Origin: Xestospongia bergquistia
Taxonomy: Eukaryota > Porifera > Demospongiae > Haplosclerida > Petrosiidae
Assembly: GCA_963965975.1 (NCBI GenBank)
Contig: OZ014413.1
Coordinates: forward strand, 7,528,501-7,592,500
Direction: 5' to 3'
Length of the DNA: 64,000 nt
Every line of letters begins with the position of its first letter. The first letter of the stretch is position 1. Below are positions 10,901-25,100 of the stretch, piece by piece. The position numbers and the translations under genes are program-made. Under the pieces are notes generated by a model, which was not told the origin of the DNA, did not search any database, and saw nothing but the letters and a program-made list of their open reading frames with translations.

Positions 10901-11127
10901 CAATTTATTACTCAGGCCTTATAGATTAAGGAACTCACCAAAAAATCTGGTGACAACAGTCACACTCAAAAGGAAGAAAGTCTGTATAAATAAAATAAAA
11001 TTATTATTAAATACTGTCTGACATTATTAGAGTAATTGGTAAAATCTTGTTTATCAAAATAATCATCCACACCTAATTTTGAGCATGAACCTACAGCACA
11101 GTGTACACCAAGAGAAGGGAACTCCAT
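7907..11127 (-). CDS. ZFAND2: AN1-type zinc finger protein 2 homologue (ZFAND2)
   Basis: Ten exons on the minus strand splice in consistent phase: 11127-11073, 10981-10939, 10515-10464, 10051-9932, 9541-9497, 9395-9298, 8747-8628, 8420-8249, 8177-8074 and 8009-7907, giving 303 residues ending LLP-TAA. The protein opens MEFPSLGVHC as in ZFAND2A/B. AN1 finger 1 uses C10, C15, C25, C28, C33, H36, H42 and C44; AN1 finger 2 uses C96, C101, C111, C114, C119, H122, H128 and C130. The linker has DVHIPVCPLCNKPI, typical of the family. A Ser-rich region follows, then two ubiquitin-interacting motifs, TDDEALAIALATS (236-248) and DEDEALAQAIAASL (272-285). In animals this family binds the proteasome or p97 and ubiquitin during proteotoxic stress. 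There is no C-terminal CaaX box, unlike mammalian ZFAND2B. The donor of exon 9 (AAAT then GTACAA) is weak. The gene is divergent from the KLF gene at 11286. Confidence 0.9.
8010..8040 (-). repeat. CT/CA microsatellite acting as splice acceptor
   Basis: On the minus strand a run of CT followed by a run of CA and ending AAACACAG directly precedes the last ZFAND2 exon. The microsatellite supplies the polypyrimidine tract and the AG, a structure repeated at the KLF exon starting 18685. Confidence 0.75.
10170..10344. mobile_element. 175-bp MITE in ZFAND2 intron 3
   Basis: The left end TACTGTAAATGTCAAAATTT pairs with the reverse complement of the right end, TACCGTAAATGTCAAAATTT. It has several internal AAATTTTCG-type blocks and no coding capacity. 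It lies between exons 3 and 4 of ZFAND2. The ends share the TACYGTAA start with the MITE at 5610-6011. Confidence 0.8.
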
Positions 11128-11285
11128 AACTTGACGAAATTGGGCATTAATAAGAAATAAAAGATTAACTCCACCTTTTTAATTAATGATGTAATTAAAT
11201 TATCACGTGAGCAGACAATTTCCTTTTTGTCGAAAACGTGTGCTTTGCTCCACGCCTGGGTGGTGTTCCTTGTTCTTCGGCCTTG
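11128..11285. promoter_or_regulatory. Divergent promoter, ZFAND2 (minus) and KLF (plus)
   Basis: Only 158 bp separate the two start codons. The region contains the palindromic E-box TCACGTGA at 11203-11210 and a more GC-rich half toward the KLF side. No clear TATA box and no canonical heat-shock element were seen. Co-regulation of the two genes is an inference from geometry. Confidence 0.6.
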
Positions 11286-13883
11286 ATGGAGAATTCTACG
11301 TCTGTTGCAAGAGCTCACTCGTTTCTTACAAAACAAGAAGACTCAGATCAAGATACTAGAGGCTCCAGAGAGTCGTGGATTTGTATCAAACAGTCTTCGT
11401 CAGATATTGCCGAGGAGGCAGGTCAGTCACATTAGCGTTAAGAACTACTACTTTAAGATAGTCTAACAAGTGTTTTAAAGTTATAATAGACCTATTTTGA
11501 TTGTTTTAGCGCAATTTAGTGTACGTTTTGTCCCATTTAATCTCCTCTATGCTGCTTGTACTTCGCATATAGGCGTGGCTTTCAGGTGGGGCTGCCTGAT
11601 GTTGCTCCGTGGATGTAATGGCTTATTAGCGTATTTAACACAACGAGGGTGGATGCTTTACATGTAATTTTATACATATGTTATTACCTTTAAGTTAAGG
11701 CATAAATAAACAATGTCCTTCCCTTAAAACATATTCTACTTTTAGTAAAGTATTTTTTGTTAATTGAATTAAATTTTGTTGATATCTTTCAAGATAGTTG
11801 TTACTCCTCCCCTAATGGGTGGTCCTTAATAGATATATAGATAGTAGCATATTCTGTATGGATTCTATTGGATTATTTAATAATAATAAACACATCAATT
11901 AGAGAGTGTCTTAACTATATATGTGATGATAATAACATATACAATATATATTGTGATACATTTGTTAACGGTACATTGTCTATTTATCCCTTTCTGTCTT
12001 AATAATACCAAGCCATATAATTTATAAGTTGTTTAATCTCTTTAAAGACCAATATATATTGGCACTTATCAACTCTTAATGTCTTTATTAAGCTACTTGT
12101 TTAAGATAGAAATAAATCATTCATGATTACTTGAAATAATATATGATAGCTTATTTCCATTCAATTTTTACCAATTCATTATACGAAGTCACGAGAGTGT
12201 TCATTTATTGTGTGTTTGTCAGTCTATTTTTTAATGATAAATGAACCAATATTATCTAACATATCAATATAATTATCATAGACAGTGGCTGTGGAAACTT
12301 GAGTTTACCTGATTATGAATTCGCATTTGGTCACACCCATTAGTATGATCAGCGTAGGTAGAATTTAAATTAATTGTTTAAAATGTTATTCAAGCTCTTA
12401 GCAGAGCTAAGCTAAGGGGCAAAAGTAAATAGTAACTAATTAAGACTATGTTATAAGTAGTGGGTATAATTAGTTCTAATTCTATCCTGACGTAATTCTG
12501 GTATGCCCTGATCTAATGCTGCCTAATTGTATAGCCATGTAGTAAGTTTCTCTTTGATTATCAAATATAACAGCAATGTCACTACTTTATAATATATATT
12601 ATTTTACTCTGTTACAATAATTCAAACTTTCTAGATTTTTATAAGTCAATTAAATGTTATTGTAGTAGTAGCCATTGTAAATCAGTTTTGTGATACTGCC
12701 ATTTGAGGAATGATAACATTACTAATGAAATTATCTACTAAATTTCAGTGACACCTGTGAACATTTTAAAACTATGTGTAATGATGTGCACTATACCAAT
12801 ACAAGGTTATCTACTCTAGTATATATTGTAACAAGATTTTAGTTGACGATACATTACCTGGTCCATTAAAATAACAATAATAGTTCTATTGTTTGTCTCA
12901 ATTAGTATGTTATAAAACAATTGCATGTTGTGACTAAGTCAATTGAAATTTTTCAATTAAGAGTGACAATTAAGATGTTTTAAAATGTGCTATCATTTTC
13001 TTCAACACTGTTCATCTAATTTGAAGATAACACCACTCAGCTTGATATGTCGCAAATATACTAATATACAACTGTTACTTTAAATAAATCTCAATAATAA
13101 TTCTAATATTAATTGACTTACCTTTCCTGTTTTATTACATTGTTAATAACATAATTTTATATTATTTATGTTGCACTTTCGTATTTAGAATTATTACATT
13201 AGAGAATTGTTTATATTATACATAAATTTTTAGCTTATATTTTTATATCTAACACAAATATTACCTTTTAAAGCAAACGTACATGAGACAAATTGTTTCA
13301 CACAAAGTATTGATCACAACCAATCCCTGCAAAATAGAAAACATGTCCATTCAAGCAACAAGTTTCCCGTTTATAATTTTATTTATAACACTTGTGAGCA
13401 GATGTGTCTGTTAGACATAATGGTCTAGACAACTGTTTATGATACAAACTAACAGTCTGTGTGCCCTTTACTTATCACAAGTGCTTGAAGATGCTTAGAC
13501 AAACTTGTACGTTATCACAAGTGTTTGAAGATGCTTAGACAAACTTGTACATTTATATATATCTTATATACATGTATATATAATACTTTACATTTTAATT
13601 ATGAGACTATCAAAGCTGATAAGCCATAATTAATACAAATCTCAAACAATGAATGTGATTGAATTTGCGACAAAGAGTCTTGAGAGTCTTGATTCACACG
13701 TTTCAACAGTAATGTCCTAACACTAAGATTATAACGTGTTAAATTTTAATTTTACATGTTAACAATTTTTTATAGGTCAAATAAAATCTTTTACTTATTA
13801 AGCCAGCTTTTAGCCATGCACGCAGTTATTATTGTTTTCGTAACACTCTGTATTTTCAATGTATTCAATTATTGCAACATTAA

Positions 13884-13919
<36 letters not shown>

Positions 13920-16900
13920 TTAGATGTTTGCACTTATAAACTGAACTAATTTTGCCAAAGTCATGTTATCTACTTGTCAGTCTCCATTATGTATGTAGTA
14001 CTTTCTACTCAAAATACAACATTTAATTCATTATATTTTAATACTATATATGAAATATATCAATTAATAATAAAAGATCAGATTGTAAAAAATGTAGCAA
14101 TAGATGTAACACCTTGTAAAACAATAGCACAATTTTGTACATACATAAATATCATGTGATATCTCTTATATACTATAATAAGACATGTAGGCTGTCATTT
14201 TTCTAAGTGTGAAATAACAAATAAGACACACCTTTTTGGGTACTAGTTGATATATATACATGTGATGTAGGTGTTTTAGACACTTTGTACGCGTATATAA
14301 CACAATTACATGTGACATCTAGTTATATTTACTTGTAGAAATAATACTACAACTGTTTTATACCTAATACAATCAATAAGATTGCTGTACAGTAGTTGGG
14401 TTACTTTAGTATAATAGAAAGAATGTTCCTTTTATGAGAGGCCTACACATCTATTGTTATGAGTGCATAGTATCAGACTTTCATTAGCAACCTACACTAA
14501 ATGTGACACTCCCTAACAGTTATAGTGTTAACTGTACTTTAAATAAACATTGTATTCCCATAACACTGACAACAACTTAAATAAATTTTGGGTATTAAAA
14601 TAGGAAGTCAATTATTTGATTTACAAATCTCAAGGGAGAACACAACACCATTTATATTAGTACCTCATACCAGCTTACTACTGAATAATTAACTAAACTA
14701 GTAATGTTTGTATATTTCCTAACTTAAGAGTACAGACATTGTAAATTAGACTTTTATTGAACTTTGACTCCAAATTAACCTTCAAAATGGTTACCAAATC
14801 AAATAGCATTATAATTAAATTATTTATCAATTCAAAGATCATTGTGTGTGTTCATGTAATTACTATGCATGTACACAACTTACTTTATTAGTTACATTTG
14901 ATATGAATATTTGAATGATTATTTCTCTAGAAAATAGTAATTATCAATAAGTATATCTCAAATTGTGTTAGTATATAACGTTGTGAATAGATATATTGTC
15001 TGCTAGTATTATATATGTCTTCTGCTCACACTAATCTTAAATGTTCATTTCTTTAGATAATAATAAGTAGCAATAAGTATATCTCAAATTGTCATAATTA
15101 TATGACATTATGAATAGATATATTGTCTGTTAATATTGTGTTTCAGTGGTTTTAGTCAGTTTGATTACCTCTCAATTATAATCTTACCCTTACTGATGTT
15201 ATTCTAGGCAGATCATTATCCTTATAGTAAGTTGTTTTTGAGCTTACATTGATAATAAGCAATGTTATATTGCATTGATATTTGTGATAAGATGACTATG
15301 AAGATTCTAGTATTGTGACCTGACCTTATTTAAACTGACCAAATGTTGAATTAGTCCAGTGAAGCGATTCTAGTTACTCTACATATACATGAATTATGGT
15401 GGTACACAATATGTACAACTATTACTTATGTATCTCCACTAAAGAACACATATATTACCTTCTAATAATTGTCAGTGATATCCTTTTTCTGTATTGATTG
15501 CTATGTAAATTGGTATCTAAAAGGATTACTTATCTATAAGTGCACACAGTGTTATAATGTTTTGGTCTAACTGACTGTACTTGTTCTAATTAATACATGT
15601 CAAATGTCTTTGTTTGTTCATTGTGTTTATTGTTGATTTGGAGAAAAATGTTTTGAAGACTGTAATAACATGTTTGAATATATCCTTAATTGTTTAATAG
15701 TAACTTAATTTACATTTAATTAATAATAATTGTAGGCGTGGTATAAAAATGTCATCAAACTAATTTTGTAATTATCAAATATCTCTTCTTTAATTATTAG
15801 ATGTTGGTGACTGTATATCTCCTACCACTCCTACTGCGTCTTCTAACTCAACAAGGTACTAATGACTCCACCCACTTGATACCAGCTATATTATAATCAT
15901 ATTTGTAGCCCTCACTACCTAATAATGGTTGCTTTACCTTATAATTAAGTTGCCATAGCAACAATGATTTAGTATGCATACACTATTTTTGATGAAGTTA
16001 TGTATACTGGGCACTCAATACTTGTTAAGAGATGATATCATTTCACTTCAAACATATGTAGGAGTCTGGTTTAGTTGTTAAGAATTTATTGCTAAAGGAT
16101 TATTGTAACATATAGATGTACTTTTACATTCTTATAAACTTAAATCACTCAAACTATAGCAATTTGTCTTTGTAATAAATTGACTTGTACATGATCTTGC
16201 TACAATTCGACACTTTACCTTCACAAGTGTACTATACTACATGTTGATGTGTATATGTACTTGATACTACTTTATAGTATGTGTGTTTGTATGTCATAGT
16301 AAGGTAGTTATATTATTGTCTGTCTTGTGTTATAGCTCTACTCCCACTGAAAATCTCAAACGAAACTTTCCAAAGACATTTGCTATACCTTCAATGAACA
16401 TGAAAAAGGTTATTCATCATGTTACATTTTCTTTAGACTATGTAATATCCTTTTTAGGTTCTGTAATTAATTTTGACGTTTAATTAATTTTGTTTCATTA
16501 TCTTTTATAGTTCATTTCAAATGCTGTTATTGCTACTGTTATTGAGGAAGATCACATTAGTACCAACAGACCCAGTTCCAGTGGTCAAATAATACCTCAT
16601 AACAATGTCACAACTACATCTAATGGAGAGAGTTCACAACAGGGAGGGAATGGATTGGCCCGTAACATCAAAATAGAGGATTCCTCTAATGCAAAGCCAA
16701 TTACCAAAACAATGTCACAAGACAATTTCCAATCAGTTGTATCAATGGAACAGCCTCAATCAGGAAATATCTCAGCCCTACCAGATGACAATACCAGCAG
16801 TGACAAGACTACTACAGTTACTGAGGTATTCTATATATATAACATATTATAGTGGAAGTTAATGACAAGAATTTTAATTTGATGGCTATAGAAACCCACC

Positions 16901-19095
16901 TATTTTTGCCATTACATCAACAACTATTGTATTCATAATCATAACAAATATTTTCATATGCTGTTATAGAAACAATTTTCCAATTTTTTTCCTCCCAGTA
17001 CATATACATGTACATGTATATTTCATAATATATGCACTTGAGTCATGAGTTTGTCTAGAGTTTTGACTATCCAATAACTAAAGAACACTACAAATTGGAA
17101 CTAAAAATTTAATTGTTTACATTTAACACATAGTAATTGTACATTGTATATAATTCTAGTTATAACAGATAATAATCCCTTTTACTGTAGTTGATAATAC
17201 TAAGAATTGATAGTATATTCATTGTGTAAATATTGTAACATTATTAGTGAGCTAATATTATATACTGCTACATATGTGATAGTATCATTGAAGAAGATGA
17301 TGTTGCATTTAGTTCATGTACTTAATAGTACTCTATTTCTGTGAGAAAACGATATCTGATCTTAAGAAAGAATTTTTATTGCCTGGCGGGCACAATGAGC
17401 CTGCCAAGCAGTCCTGAGATTTTTAAAACGTTTCGTTTGTATATGTAATATATCCCTTTTCATCTGTCATCCTATTGTTGAAGGCAATGACCCACATATA
17501 CTGACCACATGATGTGCATGCATGGTAACCACTTATTTTTAACTGCAAATGATATGATTTTGGGCAAGAGTGATTAAAGCTTAGACAGAGACTTCATTGC
17601 TGCACTGTAACTTCTGTTTCTCTTGTCTTTATTATGATTATGGCAATACATCCTGCAATCACACTGCACCTGTTGTGTCCTCTTGCAGGATGTTCTAACT
17701 TAAATTAACAAAAAAAAACTTAACAGATGATAAACACAGAATGCTAGAATGATTTCATAAATATACTCATGTTACATTTTAACCATTTTAATGCATCTGC
17801 ATATTAATTTTAACCTGAAATTTTTACTATCTACTATTATTATTAATTTGACTATGTTGTTATTAATAATAAGACATTAGTTAATAAATGTGATCCTATA
17901 TTGTGTATTTTCTTAGAACAAAGAGAAACATGAAGTGGAAGATATGGAAGTCCAACCATCACTTGCTCAAAATAATCCTCCTAAAATCCAAGAGACCACT
18001 CCTCCATCAGGTGAGGCTGGAATGAAGACTGTCGCTACAAACAAAGAAGGAGAGATTGTAGCTCCGCCCCTTTCACTTCCTCCTCCTACTGCTGCTAATC
18101 TATCTCCAATGCCACCTCCTCCATTGATACCTATATCACAATTACCACCAGGTGGTCTACCTAATCCATTTGCTAGTCAGGTAATATAGTTTTAAATATC
18201 ATGTGTAAGATGTTGTGAAACATACTGAGTGATTGTTAGTAATAGAATCCACATTATATAGGGGAAAAAAGACTACTAAATGATACTAACACTGAACTTT
18301 ATAGCCAATAATTTTATAATAAGTTATTAGTATATTACAAATGTGACTGATGTTAATAGTGGCCTAGTTGTGTTTCCTGACATAATGTCATACAGTAACA
18401 GTTTATATATTTTTTCATAAATTTTGATATAGTTTTATTATGAAAATTATCATGATATAATATATAGTAAAAATAAAACTAAGATATATGACTTCTGTCC
18501 TTTTTGTTGACTTTATTTTCAGAAATAATTTCATAGATACATTACATGTATGTGTTATTGTGGACGCATCGTATGATCAGATCATTAGTCTCCCCTCCAC
18601 ACTGTGTATATATATATATTATATACATGTAAATATACTTAGGAATTGGACTGGATTATATGTCTCTCTCTCACACACACACAGGCTGTATTCACTACAT
18701 TCCCAATGGCAGCCACTCATCCTAATGCTGGTCCTCATATTGGAGTATTGCAACAATTCTATTACTTCCCTCACCATCTCCCTATCTCTCCTCACATTCC
18801 ACCTCCTGTCGTCCCTCAGACTCCACCTGCTTCTCATGGACAAAAAGGAGATGTGAAAACTACAAGTGAAACTCCAAAACCAGCCACACCCCCACCAGAT
18901 CAGTCTAACTCTACGGGGACTCCCACACCCACTAAGACCAGTACTGATACAAAGGTCAGTAAAAGGAACTATACATTGTTTTAACTTGTACTCCACAACA
19001 ATTTGTACTAATTTTATAACACAACATTAACAAAGCTTTATAGCATTCATTATAATATTGTATTTTAACAAACAGTATATAAAGTTGAAGTTGAA

Positions 19096-19141
<46 letters not shown>

Positions 19142-22100
19142 GTCTACTCCAATGAGAACAGAGAGTGAAATGGAGGTCACAATTAAAGCTGTTGGCAGTG
19201 ACACTCCTCCTGTTGTCAAAGGGCAAGTTCAAGATGATGGAGCAGTATCAGCTGGTGCTACAATGTATACTCAGTCACCACTATTATCTCTAGCAGCAGC
19301 TGCAGCTGTCGCTGAATCTGAAGAAGAGTAAGTTAATACAGCAATTACTTACACACACACTGTTACTAGAATACTAGAACCTTTCTTGTCTAGATTGTAT
19401 GTACTGATAATTATAGAGAGTGTTCCTAATTAAAGTAAAATCCTCATTTCAGCGGCTAACTCTTCTTATGTATACTGTATAGTAAATATGTTGTAAATTT
19501 AATGCTATTTCTTTGTAAATAGTGTCCTAAAAAGGCGCAAATACAGTTTTGAAGTTTTGATGTACACATGAACTATCATATGACATGAACTTGTTTACTT
19601 CAACAGAACACTTTGTGTTATGAGTCTAAAACTTATGTAGCTATAGTTAACATAGATGAGCTGTGTCTCTTATGTTTTAAAGGTTTCTACTTAACAGAAA
19701 CATCATCATCATCACACTACTTCTTTATGTCTCAATAGTAGCAACAATCAATAGTGAGAGGACTTTTACAGATTTGCTATCTATAGAACATTTTGATTGT
19801 TATAAATAGTCATGTAGTAGCTTTCTTAATTATAAGTGTTAAAGCTTAACGAGCATAAGCTTTAATAGTTACAACAGAAAAGCTGATTTAATATGGCCTG
19901 TGTCATGAATTTGTGACATCTAGTTTTCCCAATGTTTTCTGCTGTCATGTAGTCATGACATCCTGTCTCAAGGATTATCCTTTTTGAAAATCACCTAACA
20001 GAAACAAGTAGTATATTCCTTGAGCTCAATCATTTCACTACATGTAACTTGAGAGGTTTGTTGTATTATCTTTATATCTCAACTATTACTAAAACTTCAA
20101 TTTAGCTTTTTATAGTAAGGAAAGAATTAAGTGTTGGGTGTAGCCAGCTATGTGTGTTTATTGTAAGCTTTTGACTAATAAAGACCAGTACTTACCACAT
20201 TGCCTAAGAAAGCTACCATTAGTGACCTCTAGATTAGTGAACATCAGTAGTTACCACAATGACTTAGGATAGCTATATTGACAATATATTAAAATCTGAT
20301 AATATTAAGTGTTAAAATTTGCCAAGAATTGCTAAATTAGTAACTTTGTCAATATTACCATTATGTGGTACTTTACAGCATATTTGGACCTCATACATTA
20401 TCCGCTGTATCTTTTGTATGATAATTATAAATGTAAATTATTTCTTATTCACTATATTTTTTTGGGTCTTTAAGCTGTAATTATAACATAATTATGTAGT
20501 TTATTATATCCATAATATCTTATATAAACTGCTTTGTTTAATGTAATATTACAATCTGACTACTAAAGGCAACAATGATGTTTTTATAATAACATATCAT
20601 TTCACATTAACCCTTAATATGGTGATATACTCAATCACAACATCTGTCTATCTTGTTTCTGCTATTTCAATATATAATGTTCCCAGACTATATGAAATAC
20701 CTGAAAGTTATTGATCCAGGCACTTGTCATTGACAAGCCTTTTCTAGTAATTATTTGTCATTGTTTTTAGACTAACATGGTGGTTGTCATATTGATATCA
20801 TTTTTGTAATAGATATTATTTGTATTAAGATTGTAGATTATGTCCATGTCTGATTTCAGATAACATGTCTACTTATCATAATGACCTTAGATAGATCTTA
20901 ATATTAGTAATTACTTCACTAGTAAACATTGTATAAATGTGCAATAGTTTTCATAACAAAATTATTCTTTTAGGCCTAGGCAATTATCTTTATGACATAA
21001 CGCTAACAGCTGCTTACCACATTGACCTAAGATAGCTACCATTAGTAAGCTTTTACTAATAAACATTACCAAATCACCTAAGAAAACTACCATTAGTAAG
21101 CTCTAAACTAGTGAACACCAGTAGTTACCACAATAATCTAGGATAGCTACTATTAGTAAGTTTTAGACTAGTAAACATCAGAACATACCATAGTAACCTA
21201 GGATAGCCATCATTGTTGTTTACCACAGTGATCTAGGATAGCTACTATTAGTAAGATTTAGACTAGTAAACATCAGTACTTAACACAGTGTCAGAGGGTA
21301 GCTACCATTAATAAGCTTTAGACTAATGAACATCAGTACTTACCACAGTGACCTAGGATAACTACTGTTAGTAATCTCTAGACTAGTAAACTGTCCAATG
21401 ACATTAGGCATACGTCATTGTACCTAAGGCTTCTAGTCTAGTCTAATATAATTATGGTAATCTCTAGATTGTTGTTTATCATTTTGGCTACAATTGTGTT
21501 ATGATAACTAGTATCTTTATTAGTTAACGTTGCCAGCTGGTATTATTCTGGTCAATGCACTGTTTGTCTAACTTATTTAATAGTTGTGTTGTCTGTTGCT
21601 ATGGTAACAAGTGTCTCTCTCTTGAGATACACACTCCATATTCAGTCATTGACTGGTTGTGTATGTGTAAACAATATGTTTTGTTAGTATAGATGAAAAA
21701 TATAATTTCCCATTGTAATGATAACATTACAGTAGTTGTTGTACAGTAGCAATAACATACATAATGTGATAGTGTATAGCAGCTTTATTAAGATAAGATT
21801 TGAACATTTGCTTCCAAAAAGTTGTTCATTTGTATTGATATAAAGATTTGGTGGATTCTGTATGATGAATTTGCCTAATAATTAACAATTTAAAATAACA
21901 TTATAATCTCTTGCTATACGGTATTAGCAATAAATCCAAAAACCTTTGATATGAATAGAGTAAACTATAATAGAATAGAATGGTATATGTATTTTGCATG
22001 GAATTTGAAAAAGGAATCATATTAGCTGGATTGAGTGATTGGTGTACTGTCATGAAGTATAACTTTAGTACATATATTTTGTATAATAGAATACTTACAT

Positions 22101-25100
22101 GTTAGTATTTGGCTTAAGTGCAAGGTGTAGTTTTGGCAAGCTTACAAATTGGATAGATAACGACATAATCTTTTACTATATAACAAATCCCTACAATTTA
22201 TCAAGAAAGAAGCTGTTAAAATTGTTTTGGACAACAGTATTTTTGTTTTGCTTATAATGACAATTATGGTATCATAAGATTCCCTTTGTGTACATATAAA
22301 ATATACATATGCAAAGGAGTATGTATTAAGGTCCTTGTATGATAATGAGTTGTAAAATTATATCTGTAATATCCCCCTGTGTGCTTGTACATGTACATGT
22401 ATTTGTATGTCATGTATGTAAACATGTGTACAATACATTCACATTGGAACCTCATAGTAGTAGACACCAGGGGAAGTGTCCTTACCTCATAAGTTGGAAG
22501 TAAATATTTACTAGTATATTTTACTCAAGAATCACCCTTTTTATAATATTAAATTACTGAATCCTTTCCAATGGACAAAACAAGTTTAAACAAAGTAATT
22601 TTAAAAATAAATACTCAGCAAGACACACCTACTATCAATTAGTGGTGGTATGTGTAATTAGCGCTAGCAAAGTTAATCAGATCAAAGACATTGGCTTAAG
22701 TGAAAAGGATACCTAAAGAGAGAACATTCCATATGCTGTTTCTTATGTCTTCATAAAGAGATGTCAATTACTGGGACTGTCTTCTACATTATAACACAAT
22801 TGTACAGTACATGTACAATAAACAATGACTTATGCTCTTAATTCCATCAACAACACTTATCTGGATTATTAAGACATACACAGAAACTCATATTTGGCAC
22901 TACATCAGACAGTGGGTGATGTACAAGGTCTGTGGTCATGTGCTATCATAAGGGATCAGGCTACTTGAGTGGGCGGTGAGCTATGATCAGGTTTCTGTAA
23001 TCTTTTGATCACACTCCATAGATGGCTTTATAATGAACAAAAAAGTAACTATTGTGTATGCCTGTGGTTATGAAAGAGTGACTGTAGAGAACACTTATGA
23101 GGTTTTAGTAGCTTTAAAGTGGTGGGTGGGACGCCTAATTTAATTAATTGTTTTTATTTTCTTGTATCTGTATCAATGAAACCCTCATTGAACTGGTGTG
23201 TGTGTACACTTCAATGTACCATATTTAGAGTATTGTTAATAGTACTTTCTATTTTTGTCATGCACTAAGGGATGTATTATTTTAGTCTCACTCGCTCAAT
23301 ATATCATGTTCAATCTACAAACAATATACATGCACAATTTATATGCTATTGTTGTAGGTGTTTAGGTGGGGCAAGGTTAGGTTAACCACTACTAGATATC
23401 GCCTGAACAAGGGTTACTTCTGATTGTCAACGATTTGCCTAAAAACTTTAAGCCTACTATTAATTCCATGTAGCAATTATCATAATAATTGTTTTAAAAA
23501 TTATTATGGGGTGAAAGTAGTTTTCATTAAAAAAATTAGATCATCTTTGGTAATAATGTAGTTAAACTAATATATTATTGTGTTACATTGAAACTGTTCC
23601 AAATAATGTGTAATGGAACCTGTTGTTAATATAGAGTCTTGATACAGTTGTTGTATAGTATACCTACATTGTATGGTATACCTACATTGTATGGTATACC
23701 TACATTGTATAGTATACCTACATTGTATAGTATACCTACATTGTATGGTATACCTACATTGTATGGTATACCTACATTGTATGGTATACCTACATTGTAT
23801 AGTATACCTACATTGTATGGTATACCTACATTGTATAGTATACCTACATTGTATGGTATACCTACATTGTATAGTATACCTACATTGTATGGTATACCTA
23901 CATTGTATAGTATACCTACATTGTATGGTATACCTACATTGTATAGTATACCTACATTGTATGGTATACCTACATTGTATAGTATACCTACATTGTATGG
24001 TATACCTACATTGTATAGTATACCTACATTGTATGGTATACCTACATTGTATAGTATACCTACATTGTATGGTATACCTACATTGTATAGTATACCTACA
24101 TTGTATGGTATACCTACATTGTATGGTATACCTACATTGTATATAGAATATTAGCATGGACTTGATCTTTAATTCATCCTTTTTTGTTTCTACAATGACA
24201 GTTTTTGACTCCTAATTGGATTTGTACACAAAGAGTTATTATGATCCGTTTAATTTTCATTTAAATACACTGTAAACAACAAATTTAAATTGCTGTTAAA
24301 CTTCAATTTATTAGAGTATTGCAGTATTAAATTTTGACTCATTTAAAAATAAAAGTTTCGAAATGTGGAGACTGACATTTCACAGCTATCAGTAGATAGA
24401 TACTATGGCATGTTAAGCTCATTGAAAGCTAGCTTGTTTCAAGAGTCGTGGTGTTAAAGACAAATTTACTATTTTTGATAGTTGAGATACAAATATTTAG
24501 AACACAATCATTATAAAAGTTTGTCTATAATAATTTTGATTATTCCAGTAATTAGAATTTTGAAATTTTATAATAGTTCATTGTATTGTGAGAATATAGT
24601 AACTATGTGTCATAATATTCAAACGGAGGTTGAGTATAACTATAAACTGTATTATTATATAATAGAGAATGATCATATTGTTCTCTGTGTTTAAAATTCT
24701 CTGAAATCTACATTGGCTATTCTGATTAAATAACCTTTAGAAATAGGAAGTTCCTTTAATCAGGACAATTAATTAGTGTTGACCTCTATTGAAAGTTCTA
24801 GCAGGGAATAGACTGTGTGAATTAGCTGGTAATTGTGAACTATACAGTATTACTAATATAATGCTACTTAGTAATTTTTTGTCTAGACTATGATTTGATG
24901 ATTAATATTATTACACGTGTTCAATGATACTTTAAAATTTTTTTTGGTTTTTTTCATTCTAACTTTGTGGTCAGCCTCAAACCAGGCCTACCTAAATGAC
25001 CAGGTGTTTATAATTTATATTCTATACTATGGTTATAGAAGGGTCATCTTACACGAGACCATTACCATTGAGAAAATAACAGTGAAGTCACTCTACTGGG

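Noticed and set aside
18619..18996. Minus-strand frame of 125 codons
   Set aside because: It is antisense to KLF exon 6, which is supported by splice sites and phase.
23567..24157. Long open frames on both strands (171-196 codons)
   Set aside because: They are produced by the stop-free 18-bp minisatellite, are open on both strands and encode only a hexapeptide repeat.
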